From: Streptomyces diastatochromogenes
Lineage (GTDB): Bacteria; Actinomycetota; Actinomycetes; Streptomycetales; Streptomycetaceae
Assembly (NCBI RefSeq): GCF_002242805.1
Contig: NZ_MCGQ01000038.1
Coordinates: 1 to 64,000 of the forward strand
Length of the DNA stretch: 64,000 bases
Direction: 5' to 3'
Of this stretch, positions 50,206 to 58,991 are shown piece by piece. A model generated the notes under the pieces. The model ran no database searches. It saw only the letters and a list, made by a program, of their open reading frames with translations, and was not told where the DNA came from. How positions within the stretch are numbered: the first letter of the stretch is position 1; the number at the start of each line of letters is the position of its first letter. The position numbers were made by a program, and so were the translations under genes.

Positions 50206-51299
50206 CGCAGCAGACGCATGAGCCCGAGTCCGCCACCCCGACCGCGACGACGAGCACGCCCACGACCGCGACCTCGACCGGCGCCGAAGCCGGCGCCCCC
50301 GTGACCCCGACCCCCCTCGCGCCCCCGTTCCCTCCACTGGCCGAGCCCCGCCCGCTGGGCGAACACCGGGTGTGGCCGCGGACCTTCCACGACCGGCTCA
50401 CCGCGCCCCTGCCCGGCCTCAAGGCCCTCGCCCGCTTCGCCCGCGAGGGCGCCGTACGCCCCGGTCCCGTGGGCCTCGCCGACATTGCCCGGCTCCCTTA
50501 CGCCCCCGCCCCGTTGCCCCGCACGGGGACCCGCACGCTCGCCGTCACCTGGGCGGGACACGCCAGTTGGATCGTCCGGATCGGCGGGCTGACCGTCCTC
50601 ACCGACCCCGTGTGGTCCCGCCGCATCCTCGGCACCCCGGCCCGCATCACCCCCGTCGGCGTCCCCTGGGAGGACCTGCCGCACGTGGACGCGGTCGTCA
50701 TCAGCCACAACCACTACGACCACCTGGACGCCCCCACGCTGCGCCGACTCCCGCGCACCACACCGGTGTTCGTGCCCGCCGGCCTCGGCCGCTGGTTCCA
50801 GCGGCGCCGGTTCACCCACGTCACCGAGCTGGACTGGTGGGAGGGTGCCGAACTGTCCGGCGTCCGCTTCGACTTCGTGCCCGCCCACCACTGGTCCAAG
50901 CGCACCCTCACCGACACCTGCCACAGCCTCTGGGGCGGCTGGGTCCTCACCGACCGCGACGGACAACGCCTCTACTTCGCCGGGGACACCGGCTACGGCC
51001 ACTGGTTCTCCCGCATCGGCCGCCGCTACCCCGGAATCGACCTGGCCCTCATGCCCATCGGCGCCTACGACCCCCGCTGGTGGCTCAGCGACGTCCACTG
51101 CGACCCGGAGGAGGCAGTCCAGGCCACCCAGGACCTGGGCGCCCGAAGAATGGCCCCGATGCACTGGGGCACGTTCATCCTCTCGGCAGAGCCGGTCCTG
51201 GAACCGCTCACCAGGGTGCAGACGGCCTGGGAGAAGGCGGGCCTGGATCGAGAGGACCTGTGGGATCTACCGGTAGGCGGCTCAAGAGTGCTGGACTGA
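50202..51299 (+). CDS. MBL-fold hydrolase (NAPE-PLD-like)
   Basis: A 365-residue metallo-beta-lactamase-fold enzyme. The zinc motif HNHYDHLD (HxHxDH, about 168-175) is complete, with further ligands in FVPAHHWSKRT, FAGDTGYGHW and PMHWGTF. The N-terminal extension of about 50 residues is rich in Thr, Pro and Ala. This arrangement resembles NAPE-type phospholipase D and related lipid hydrolases. The ATG is embedded in the stop of the aminotransferase-fold gene, so translation is coupled. A convergent DedA gene follows 19 bp later. Confidence 0.88.
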   Translation: MTQQTHEPESATPTATTSTPTTATSTGAEAGAPVTPTPLAPPFPPLAEPRPLGEHRVWPRTFHDRLTAPLPGLKALARFAREGAVRPGPVGLADIARLPYAPAPLPRTGTRTLAVTWAGHASWIVRIGGLTVLTDPVWSRRILGTPARITPVGVPWEDLPHVDAVVISHNHYDHLDAPTLRRLPRTTPVFVPAGLGRWFQRRRFTHVTELDWWEGAELSGVRFDFVPAHHWSKRTLTDTCHSLWGGWVLTDRDGQRLYFAGDTGYGHWFSRIGRRYPGIDLALMPIGAYDPRWWLSDVHCDPEEAVQATQDLGARRMAPMHWGTFILSAEPVLEPLTRVQTAWEKAGLDREDLWDLPVGGSRVLD

Positions 51300-51318
51300 A
51301 CTCCCTATACCAACGGCG

Positions 51319-51951
51319 CTACCGCGAAACCCGCCGCACCAGACTCGGAACCACGCTGATCACCACCGTCAACCCCACCGCGGCCACCACCCCCTCCCAA
51401 GGCTCCGGAAACAGGGAACCCCCCAGAATCCCGATCACCTGATACGTCAACGCCCAAGCCAGACAAGCCGGCAGGTTCCCCCGACTGAACCGCCGCAAGG
51501 GCCACTCGGCCACCAGACAGGCCAACATCACCGGCAACCGCCCGGCCGGCACCAGCCGGGACAGCACCAGCACAGCCACCCCGTGCTCGGCCAACTTCTC
51601 CCGGGACTGAGCAAGCCGCTCCTCCGGAGCACGGGCCCGAATCGCCTCCAGCCACCGCGACCCGTTCCGCGACCGCATCCCCCGCTGCCCCAGCCAGTAC
51701 AGCGTCGCATCCCCCAGAAAGGCCGCCAGCGAAGCCGTGACGAACACCAGCAGCAAAGAGAACGGCGCCGTCTGATGGAACGCCACCACCGCGGCCGAAC
51801 TCACCAGCGCCCCTGTAGGCACCACCGGCACCAACGCCCCGATGAGCACCAGCAGGAACAAGGACGGATACCCGATCGCCTGCTGCGTCGACTCCCGCGG
51901 CACCGTGGACGTGGAAGCAGCGGCCAGCGCCACCGCGGCGGACCATCTCAC
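51319..51951 (-). CDS. DedA-family membrane protein
   Basis: A 210-residue polytopic protein of the DedA/VTT family, linked to membrane-lipid flipping and envelope homeostasis. The family blocks FLGDATLYWLGQRG (about 80-93) and LSRLVPAGRLPVM (about 128-140) are present. Charged residues and several hydrophobic helices fill the rest. The GTG start overlaps the stop of the upstream MBL gene (GTGA) and follows GGAGG, so it is translationally coupled. It may work with the adjacent lipid-directed hydrolase. Confidence 0.88.
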   Translation of the reverse strand: MRWSAAVALAAASTSTVPRESTQQAIGYPSLFLLVLIGALVPVVPTGALVSSAAVVAFHQTAPFSLLLVFVTASLAAFLGDATLYWLGQRGMRSRNGSRWLEAIRARAPEERLAQSREKLAEHGVAVLVLSRLVPAGRLPVMLACLVAEWPLRRFSRGNLPACLAWALTYQVIGILGGSLFPEPWEGVVAAVGLTVVISVVPSLVRRVSR

Positions 51952-52721
51952 CGCGCGACCTCCAGCCGCACACTTTCCCCGTGCCCGAGCTTGTGCACGG
52001 CCACCTGCGGCGCCGCCGCGGCCGCCAGGCGTACGAACTCGTCGCCCGGCGCGTGGAATTCGTGCGGGCGCACCGCGTCCATGCCGATCGGCCAGTACGT
52101 CCCGTAGTGCACCGGCACCGCGACCCGCGGCGCCAGCCGGGCCAGCGCCCGGGCCGCCCGCCCCGCGTCCAGGTGCCCCTCGCCGAGGTACGGCCCCCAG
52201 CCGCCCACCGGGAGCAGGGCCACGTCCACCGGCCCGACCTGCTCGGCCATGCCGTCGAACAGCCCCGTGTCCCCGGCGAAGTAGGTCCGCGCCTCGCCCT
52301 CGACGACGTATCCGAGCGCGGGGGAGCGGTGCGGGCCGACCGGCAGCCGGCGCCCGTCGTGCCGCGCGGGCACCGCCCGGACCACCAGGTCCCCGACCCG
52401 GACCGCGTCCCCCGGGCCCACCTCGGTGATCTCCAGATGCCGCAGCCGGCGCAGCCCGGGGACCGCCCGTCGTGCGCCCCGGGGCACGAGTAGGCGCGTG
52501 CCCGGGGCGAGGGCGGCCAGCGAGGGCACGTGCAGATGGTCGGCGTGCAGATGGGAGACGAGCGCCACGTCCGCGCGGTGGGCCTCGGCGGGGGGCACCG
52601 CGCCCCGGCGGCGGCGCAGATGCGCGAGCCTGCTCGCGAACAGGGGATCGGTGAGCACCCGTATGTTCGAATCCAGGAGCGTGCAGGTGGCGTGACCCCA
52701 CCAGGTGATCTCCACCGGCAC
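51948..52721 (-). CDS. UlaG-like MBL-fold hydrolase
   Basis: A 257-residue metallo-beta-lactamase-fold enzyme. Zinc ligands are in SHLHADHLH (HxHxDH, about 56-64), ARHDGRRLPVG, FAGDTG and PVHYGTYWP. The length and layout fit UlaG-like or general MBL hydrolases. The GTG start at 52721 (a second GTG is 6 bases on) follows GAGGAGG. It overlaps the DedA gene by 4 bp and diverges from the small resolvase-like gene. Substrate unknown. Confidence 0.87.
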   Translation of the reverse strand: MPVEITWWGHATCTLLDSNIRVLTDPLFASRLAHLRRRRGAVPPAEAHRADVALVSHLHADHLHVPSLAALAPGTRLLVPRGARRAVPGLRRLRHLEITEVGPGDAVRVGDLVVRAVPARHDGRRLPVGPHRSPALGYVVEGEARTYFAGDTGLFDGMAEQVGPVDVALLPVGGWGPYLGEGHLDAGRAARALARLAPRVAVPVHYGTYWPIGMDAVRPHEFHAPGDEFVRLAAAAAPQVAVHKLGHGESVRLEVAR

Positions 52722-52751
52722 CTTCTTCGCCTCCTCGCGCGACTCCCCCGA

Positions 52752-52773
52752 AGCCTACGGGCAGGAGTAGGGT
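52752..52773. promoter_or_regulatory. Divergent -10 elements
   Basis: TAGGCT on the minus strand (52752-52757) and TAGGGT on the plus strand (52768-52773) fit -10 elements for the MBL gene and the small resolvase-like gene respectively. Both genes also have ribosome sites. Confidence 0.5.
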
Positions 52774-52805
52774 CGGCGGCGAAACCCGGAGGTGAGGGGG
52801 ACGCC

Positions 52806-53237
52806 ATGGGACAACTGCGGGGTGCCTCCGGCGGGCTCGCGCAGGTGCGGGTCACCGCCATCGCGAGCCTGACGCCTCTGGAGGAGCTGGAGGCGGACCC
52901 GTTCCTGGTCGACTCCCGCAGCCAGCACGCCATGTGTGCCCGGTGGGCGGCGGAGCGCGGCTATGTGGTCGCGCGGGAACTTCTCGTCGGCGGGCTGCGT
53001 TTCGACCATTGCGCACTGTGGGACGGCGTACGGCCCGGTGTGGACGTGTTCGTCGCACCCAGCCGGCGCGTGCTGGAGCGTGCCCTGTCCTCGGTGGAGG
53101 AGTTCACCGCCGAGTGCGCGCGGCGCGGGGTGCGGGTGGAGACGGTGGGGCGGGCCGAGCCGTCGTACGACGCGCAGATGAAGGCGCGGGTGCACCGCAG
53201 GCTGTCCATGCCGACGGCGGGCTACGACGGGCGGTGA
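52806..53237 (+). CDS. Small resolvase-like protein without catalytic serine
   Basis: A 143-residue soluble protein. The part around VDSRSQHAMCARWAAERGYVVARELLVGG resembles the dimerisation/helix region of serine recombinases (S..Q....A...G). The C-terminal RRVLERALSSVEEFTAECARRGVRVETVGRAEPS fits their next strand and helix. I see no nucleophile serine at the expected N-terminal YaRVS position and no DNA-binding domain, so it is not an active resolvase. The ATG follows GGAGGTGAGGGGG. Function unknown. Confidence 0.65.
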   Translation: MGQLRGASGGLAQVRVTAIASLTPLEELEADPFLVDSRSQHAMCARWAAERGYVVARELLVGGLRFDHCALWDGVRPGVDVFVAPSRRVLERALSSVEEFTAECARRGVRVETVGRAEPSYDAQMKARVHRRLSMPTAGYDGR

Positions 53238-53296
53238 GGGCTCGTCGCCCCGCCCGGCCGGGCTCCGTCCCGTGTGACAAGGTGGAGTGAGGCCCG

Positions 53297-55486
53297 GTGA
53301 CCGAGCGGGCCGGGACGCGAGGTGCAGGGGGCGTGCGGGGCGTGCGGTGGCGGCGGATCGCCAGTCAGATCGGGCGGAGCGTCACGGTGTGGGCGGTCTC
53401 CACGCTCACGATGCTCGTGCTCGCCGGCCTCCTGCCCGACTTCAGGCTCCAGTCCGCCGACGGCGACAGCGCCACGCAGATAGCCGTCACCGCCGCGTGC
53501 GGGGCCGGGGCCTTCGGTCTGCTCTCGGCCGTGGTGTGGCCGCTCCTGGTACGGCTGCTGCTGCTCGTGCCCGCGTTCGTCCTCGGCCTGCTGGTCTTCT
53601 TCCTCAACGGTTCCCTGCTGCTGCTCGCCCTGCGCATCAACCCCTCCGGACGGGGCGAGGTCGCCCCGGAGACCGCCGTCATCGTGGCCGCCGTGATGTC
53701 CGCCGTCGCCTCGGCCACCGGCGCCGCCCTCGCCGTACGCGACGACGACGCCTACCGCCGCCGGCTGCTGCGGCTGGCCGACCGCCGCCGCAGAGCCGGT
53801 CCGCCGTGCGCGGCCACGCCCGGCCTGGTCTGCGTCCAGCTCGACGGCGTCGGCCACGACGTGCTGACCGATGCCGTCCGCAAGGGCCTGATGCCGACCG
53901 TCGGCCGCTGGCTGGCGACAGGTGACGGTGAGCAGGAGGCCGTTGGCGGTACGCGGGAGGCGGTCGACGGTACGCAGGAGTCCGTCGACCGTACGCGGGA
54001 GGCGGTCGACCGTATACAGCCGACCCACCGGCTCGCCCCCTGGCGTACCGACTGGTCCAGCCAGACCGGCGCCAGTCAGCTCGGCATCCTGCACGGCAGC
54101 ACCTTCGACGTGCCGGCCTTCCGCTGGTACGAGAAGGACCGGGGCGAGGTGATGGTGTGCAACCGGCCGACGAGCGCCGCCGAACTGCAGCACCGCGCCA
54201 TACTGCATACAGGCGACGGTGGACTGCTCACCGTCGACGGAGCCAGCCGAGGCAACCTGTTCGGCGGCGGCGCGGGCGAACAGGCCCTCGTGCTGTCCAT
54301 CGCCACCCGCCGCCGCGGCCGGGACAACCGCTCCCGCGCGGGCTACTTCGCCTACTTCTCCGACCCCGCCAACGCGGTGCGCACCGCCCTGTCCTTCGTC
54401 GCCGAGGTCGCCCGCGAGATCGTCCAGTCCACCCGGGCCCGCATCCGCAGACAGCGGCCCCGCGTGAGCCGCGGCGGCCTCTACCCCTTCGTGCGCGCCT
54501 TCGCCACCGTCGTCGAACGGGACGTCGTGGTCGCCGCCGTGATGGGCGACCTGCTCGTCGGCCGCACCTCCGTCTACGCCGACCTCGTCGCCTACGACGA
54601 GGTCGCCCACCACTCCGGACCGCGCAGCCGGGACGCCGAGAAGGTCCTGCAGCGCCTGGACCGGTCCCTCGCGCTCATCGAGAAGGCCGCCGAACACGCC
54701 CCGCGCCCCTACCGGATCGTCGTCCTGTCCGACCACGGCCAGAGCCCCGGCGAGACCTTCCGCGCCCGCTACGGCCTCACCCTCACCGACCTCGTCCGCG
54801 CCGGCTGCGGACTGCCCGTGCCCCGCCGGGCCGAGCGGACGCACAGCGGCGCCGAGGCCCGCACCGCCGTCCGCGCGGCCCTGCGCCGCCCCGTGGAGGA
54901 GAAGGGCGAGCAGCACCGGCCCGCCCGGAACTCCGAGCCGATCGTGCTGGCCTCCGGCAACCTCGGCCTGGTCTCCTTCCCGGACGTGCCGCACCGCATG
55001 ACCAAGGAGGAGATCGAGGCCCGCCACCCCGCCCTGCTCACCACCCTCGCCAACCACCCCGGCATCGGCTTCCTGCTGGTGCGCAGCGAGGAACACGACG
55101 GCGTGCTGCTCGGCCCGTACGGCACCGAGATCCCGCTGGCCGACCTGGACCACCAGCCCGGCCCGCTGGCCCGGTTCGGCCCCGGCGCCGCCGACGCCGT
55201 GCGCCGCACCCACTCCTTCCCGCACACCGCCGACATCATGGTCAACTCCCTCCACGACCCCGCCGACGGCGAAGTCCTCGCCTTCGAGGAGCAGATCGGC
55301 TCCCACGGCGGCCTCGGCGGCGCCCAGTCCCACCCCTTCCTGCTCTCCCCGCTCACCCTGTCCGCGCCGGACGGGGAACTGACCGGCGCCGAGGACGTGC
55401 ACCACGTACTGCGCGGGTGGCTGAGCGAGCTGAACGGACCCCAGGTGCCGATCACCGAGGCGGCGGAGGAGGAGCGGGCCGCCTGA
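53297..55486 (+). CDS. Holin-4_2 membrane domain-phosphodiesterase fusion
   Basis: A 729-residue fusion. Residues about 30-150 form a four-helix membrane module of the phage holin family 4 (superfamily IV) type. The rest is an alkaline-phosphatase/phosphodiesterase domain. Metal ligands lie in VQLDGVGHD, the nucleophile Thr in SSQTGASQLG, and further ligands in YDEVAHHSG, VLSDHGQSPG and GSHGGLGG. This domain is expected on one membrane face. A tandem heptad stretch (TREAVDG-like, residues about 212-238) lies early in the phosphodiesterase part. The substrate may be a phosphodiester, lipid headgroup or nucleotide. GTG start. Confidence 0.87.
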   Translation: MTERAGTRGAGGVRGVRWRRIASQIGRSVTVWAVSTLTMLVLAGLLPDFRLQSADGDSATQIAVTAACGAGAFGLLSAVVWPLLVRLLLLVPAFVLGLLVFFLNGSLLLLALRINPSGRGEVAPETAVIVAAVMSAVASATGAALAVRDDDAYRRRLLRLADRRRRAGPPCAATPGLVCVQLDGVGHDVLTDAVRKGLMPTVGRWLATGDGEQEAVGGTREAVDGTQESVDRTREAVDRIQPTHRLAPWRTDWSSQTGASQLGILHGSTFDVPAFRWYEKDRGEVMVCNRPTSAAELQHRAILHTGDGGLLTVDGASRGNLFGGGAGEQALVLSIATRRRGRDNRSRAGYFAYFSDPANAVRTALSFVAEVAREIVQSTRARIRRQRPRVSRGGLYPFVRAFATVVERDVVVAAVMGDLLVGRTSVYADLVAYDEVAHHSGPRSRDAEKVLQRLDRSLALIEKAAEHAPRPYRIVVLSDHGQSPGETFRARYGLTLTDLVRAGCGLPVPRRAERTHSGAEARTAVRAALRRPVEEKGEQHRPARNSEPIVLASGNLGLVSFPDVPHRMTKEEIEARHPALLTTLANHPGIGFLLVRSEEHDGVLLGPYGTEIPLADLDHQPGPLARFGPGAADAVRRTHSFPHTADIMVNSLHDPADGEVLAFEEQIGSHGGLGGAQSHPFLLSPLTLSAPDGELTGAEDVHHVLRGWLSELNGPQVPITEAAEEERAA
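53928..54011 (+). repeat. Four 21-bp tandem repeats encoding heptads
   Basis: Units starting GTACGCGGGAGG (53949, 53970, 53991), plus a diverged first unit at 53928, encode TREAVDG, TQESVDR and TREAVDR heptads in the holin-phosphodiesterase fusion. The heptad spacing suggests a short added coiled-coil or helical spacer. Confidence 0.85.
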
Positions 55487-55565
55487 AATTCGGCTGCGCC
55501 CGAGGGGACGTACACCCACACTGTTCGAGTCGCACATCCTCGAACATCCCCAAGGAGCCTCTGCT

Positions 55566-56627
55566 TTGCAGGCTGCCGTCACGGTCACCCCTGCCCGTCT
55601 CCCCGAGCTGCTGCTCGGCCTCGCCACCGTCCGGCCCGTTTTCGTCTGGGGCGCCCCCGGCATCGGAAAGTCCTCCCTGGTACGGGAGTTCGCCGCCTCG
55701 CTCGGACTGGAGTGCGTGAGCCTGCTCGGCACCCAGCTCGCCCCCGAGGACCTGATCGGTGTGCCGCAGATCCGCGACGGGCGCTCCGTCTTCTGCCCGC
55801 CGGAGACCATCGCCCGGGACGAGCCGTACTGCCTGTTCCTGGACGAGCTGAACGCGGCCACCCCGGACGTGCAGAAGGCCTTCTACTCGCTCATCCTCGA
55901 CCGCCGCATCGGCAGCTACGAGCTGCCCGAGGGATCCATCGTCATCGGCGCCGGCAACCGCGCCACCGACAACGCCCTCGCCCGGCCCATCGCCTCCGCC
56001 CTGGTCAACCGGCTCGCCCACGTCCATCTCGAGGCCTCCCCGAAGGACTGGCTCGCCTGGGCCGCGGGCCACGGCATCCACCCGTGGATCCTGGACCACC
56101 TCACCGACCGGCCCGACCACCTGTGGTCCAAGCCGCCGAAGACCGAGGAGCCCTTTTCCACGCCCCGCTCCTGGCACATGCTCTCCGACGCCCTGCACTC
56201 CTTCGGAGACGACCTCGACGAGCCCACCCTGAGCGTCCTCGCGCACGGCACCCTCACCCCCACGCACGCCACCGCCTTCTGCGGCTACGTCAAGATCGTC
56301 CGCAGCCGGTTCGGCATCGAGGCGATCCTCAAGGGCGACGCCCGCTGGCCGCACCGCCTGGAGGACCGCGACCTGCTGTACTACCTCGCCGAGTCCTTCC
56401 GCGGCCGCCTGGTCAAGGAGCTGCCGGTCAGCAAGGAGCACATGTCGGCCAACGGCCGGCAGACCGCCTACCGCGCCAAGTCCCTGCTGGTGCAGCTCGC
56501 CGAGATCTCCGTCGAGGTCGCCCAGAGCGTCATCGCCTCCGACGCCGACGGCAACCCCGTCCTGCCCGGCTGGTTCCTCATCGAGGCCGCCCGGGACATG
56601 CCCCGGCTGGTCGAGGCCCGGCGATGA
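55566..56627 (+). CDS. MoxR-type AAA ATPase
   Basis: A 353-residue AAA+ chaperone-like ATPase of the MoxR/AAA_5 group. Walker A is GAPGIGKSS (about 30-38), Walker B CLFLDELNAA (about 94-103), and NRLAHVHLEA contributes the sensor region. These proteins remodel or insert metal into partner enzymes, often VWA-domain proteins. It starts at a TTG codon after a GGAGC site at 55553; no ATG or GTG gives the family start. The stop overlaps the ATG of the VWA gene (ATGA), which shows that the pair works together. Confidence 0.88.
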   Translation: MQAAVTVTPARLPELLLGLATVRPVFVWGAPGIGKSSLVREFAASLGLECVSLLGTQLAPEDLIGVPQIRDGRSVFCPPETIARDEPYCLFLDELNAATPDVQKAFYSLILDRRIGSYELPEGSIVIGAGNRATDNALARPIASALVNRLAHVHLEASPKDWLAWAAGHGIHPWILDHLTDRPDHLWSKPPKTEEPFSTPRSWHMLSDALHSFGDDLDEPTLSVLAHGTLTPTHATAFCGYVKIVRSRFGIEAILKGDARWPHRLEDRDLLYYLAESFRGRLVKELPVSKEHMSANGRQTAYRAKSLLVQLAEISVEVAQSVIASDADGNPVLPGWFLIEAARDMPRLVEARR

Positions 56628-58426
56628 GCAGCCGCGGCGCGAAGACCAAGAAGAAGCCGGATCCGGCCGCCGAGGACTGCGCCAAGGGTGTCCAGCTGGT
56701 GTGGGCCAACCCGGCGCTCGCCGCGATCGAGGCCGACCTGTGCCGCCGTGAGGACTGCTCCGCCTCGCCCCGCCAGGGCCTGGTCCGCATCGACTCCGGC
56801 GGCCGCGTCCACCTGCACCCCACCCGCCGGGCGGAGCCCGACGAGTGGGCCTGGGCCATCGCCCACGGCCTGATCCACCTCGGCTTCGGACACGTCCCCG
56901 CCGCCAAGGGCGAACGCGTCCAGCCGGACCGCTACGACCTCGCCGCGCGCTGCGCCGTCGTCAATCGCTTCCTGCTCACCTTCCCCGTCGGCCGCACCCC
57001 CGACGACCTCCCCGCCTCCTACCCCGACGGCGACGAGGAGCGGATCGCCGCCCGCTGGCGCCGCGACGAGCACATCCCGGCCCGGTACGAGCGCTGCGGC
57101 ACGGCCGGCACCGAACCCGACCAGCTCCTCGTGCCCTGGACCGGATACCTCCAGAAGCCCCCCGACTGGCAGCTCGCCTTCGCCCACGGTCTCACCCGCA
57201 CCATGGCCACCGCCATGGATCTGGCCGGCGGCCGCCGCGACTCCATGACCGGCGGCCCCACCCGGCTGCGCCCCTGGGAGCGGGCCCTGAGCTGGTTCGT
57301 CTCCTCCTACCCGCTCCTCGGTGGCATCGCGGCCGGCATCACCCTGGTCGCCGACGCCGAACTCGCCCGCGCCCACGGCATCGCCGTCGCCGCCGTCAAC
57401 GCCGAGGCCGGCGAGATCTACGTCAACCCGCTGCGCACCTTCGAGGACGAGGAGTGGCGGTTCATCCTCGCCCACGAGATGCTGCACGCCGCCCTGCACC
57501 ACGGCGACCGCTGCGGCACCCGCGACCCCTACCTGTTCAACGTCGCCTGCGACTACGTCATCAACGGCTGGCTCGCCGAGATGCAGGTCGGCACCATGCC
57601 CGACGGACTGCTGCACGACCCGCAGCTGGCGGGTCTGTCCGCCGAGGAGGTCTACGACCGGATCGCCGGCGACCTGCGCCGCATGCGCCGGCTCGCCACC
57701 CTGCGCGGCAAGGGCCTCGGCGACGTCCTCGGCGCCCCGCTCGGCCCGCCCGGCGCTCCCGTCGACCTGGACGAGTTCTACCGCCGCGGCCTGGTCCGGG
57801 GCCTGGATCTGCACCAGGGGCAGGAACGGGGCTTCCTGCCCGGCGGGCTGGTCGAGGAGATCCGCGCGCTCAGCCACCCGCCGCTGCCCTGGGACGCCCG
57901 ACTGGCCCGCTGGTTCGACGAGTTCGTGCCGAGCCCGCAGCCGGTCCGGTCCTACGCCCGTCCCTCGCGCCGCCAGTCCGCCACCCCCGACATCCCCCGC
58001 GCGGGCCGCTACTTCCCGCCCGAGGAGATCGCCCGCTGCACCTTCGGTGTCGTCCTCGACACCTCCGGCTCCATGGACCGCACCCTGCTCGGCAAGGCCC
58101 TCGGCGCCATCGCCTCCTACGCCGAGGCCCGCGACGTACCGGCCGCCCGCGTGGTGTTCTGCGACGCCGCCCCGCACGACGCGGGCTATGTACCGGTCAC
58201 CGAGATCGCCGGCCGGGTACGGGTGCACGGGCGCGGCGGTACGGTCCTGCAGCCCGGTATCGACCTGCTGCACCGCGCCGACGACTTCCCGCCGGGCGCA
58301 CCGGTGCTGGTGATCACCGACGGCTGGTGCGACGTGCTGCGGGTTCGGCGCGAGCACGCCTATCTGATCCCGCAGGGTGGTCGCCTTCCGTTCACCCCGC
58401 GTGGCCCGGTCTTCAGGGTGCGGTGA
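56624..58426 (+). CDS. Zinc-peptidase/VWA-domain partner of MoxR
   Basis: A 600-residue protein. The central domain (about 230-310) has the zinc motif HEMLHAALHHGDR (HExxH with a third His) seen in DUF2201-type predicted metallopeptidases. The C-terminal VWA domain (about 470-600) has the MIDAS DTSGSMDRT. An N-terminal degenerate copy, AIAHGLIHLGFGHV, may be a duplicated metal site. It is translationally coupled to the MoxR gene, the standard pairing for MoxR-VWA systems. Substrate and metal role are unknown. The repeated HExxH-like segments are unusual. Confidence 0.85.
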   Translation: MSSRGAKTKKKPDPAAEDCAKGVQLVWANPALAAIEADLCRREDCSASPRQGLVRIDSGGRVHLHPTRRAEPDEWAWAIAHGLIHLGFGHVPAAKGERVQPDRYDLAARCAVVNRFLLTFPVGRTPDDLPASYPDGDEERIAARWRRDEHIPARYERCGTAGTEPDQLLVPWTGYLQKPPDWQLAFAHGLTRTMATAMDLAGGRRDSMTGGPTRLRPWERALSWFVSSYPLLGGIAAGITLVADAELARAHGIAVAAVNAEAGEIYVNPLRTFEDEEWRFILAHEMLHAALHHGDRCGTRDPYLFNVACDYVINGWLAEMQVGTMPDGLLHDPQLAGLSAEEVYDRIAGDLRRMRRLATLRGKGLGDVLGAPLGPPGAPVDLDEFYRRGLVRGLDLHQGQERGFLPGGLVEEIRALSHPPLPWDARLARWFDEFVPSPQPVRSYARPSRRQSATPDIPRAGRYFPPEEIARCTFGVVLDTSGSMDRTLLGKALGAIASYAEARDVPAARVVFCDAAPHDAGYVPVTEIAGRVRVHGRGGTVLQPGIDLLHRADDFPPGAPVLVITDGWCDVLRVRREHAYLIPQGGRLPFTPRGPVFRVR

Positions 58427-58493
58427 GCCCGGATGTGATCGGATGGGGAACGCAGGAACCCGCACACGGGACCCACACGCGAAAGGAACCACC

Positions 58494-58919
58494 GTGGCCA
58501 CCACGCGCACCGCACACACCGTCTGGGAAGGCGACCTGCTCCACGGCAAGGGCGACATCACCTTCGACTCCTCCGGCATCGCGGGTCAGCCGGTGACGTG
58601 GGCCTCGCGCTCCCAGGAGGCGAACGGCAAGACCAGCCCGGAGGAGCTGATCGCGGCCGCCCACTCCAGCTGCTTCTCCATGGCGCTCTCGCACGCCCTG
58701 GCCGGCGCCGGCACCCCGCCCACCCGCCTGGAGACCAACGCCGACGTCACCTTCCAGCCCGGCGAGGGCATCACCGGCATCCACCTCACCGTCCGCGGCG
58801 AGGTGCCGGGCCTGGACGCGGAGGGCTTCGCCTCGGCGGCCGAGGACGCCAAGAAGAACTGCCCGGTCAGCCAGGCCCTGACCGGTACGACCATCACCCT
58901 GACGGCCGAGCTGGCCTGA
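58494..58919 (+). CDS. OsmC/Ohr-family peroxiredoxin-like protein
   Basis: A 141-residue thiol peroxidase. The two catalytic cysteines are in AHSSCFSMALSHAL (about 58-71) and KKNCPVSQALTG (about 121-132). A conserved Glu precedes in TSPEELI. OsmC reduces organic hydroperoxides and is induced by osmotic or oxidative stress. The GTG start follows an AAAGGAA site. It is followed by a perfect terminator and is not in an operon with the downstream DnaK. Confidence 0.92.
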   Translation: MATTRTAHTVWEGDLLHGKGDITFDSSGIAGQPVTWASRSQEANGKTSPEELIAAAHSSCFSMALSHALAGAGTPPTRLETNADVTFQPGEGITGIHLTVRGEVPGLDAEGFASAAEDAKKNCPVSQALTGTTITLTAELA

Positions 58920-58937
58920 CCGCCGTACGACCTCCAC

Positions 58938-58969
58938 GATGCCGCGCTCCCCCGCAGGGGCGCGGCATC
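58938..58969 (+). terminator. Terminator of the osmC gene
   Basis: GATGCCGCGC (58938-58947) and GCGCGGCATC (58960-58969) form a perfect 10-bp stem extended by CCC/GGG inside the loop. Confidence 0.9.
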
Positions 58970-58991
58970 GCCGTTTCCGGGTATTCGTCCA

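Noticed and set aside
52806..53237. An active site-specific recombinase or mobile element
   Set aside because: No nucleophile serine, no DNA-binding domain and no flanking repeats or attachment sites were seen.
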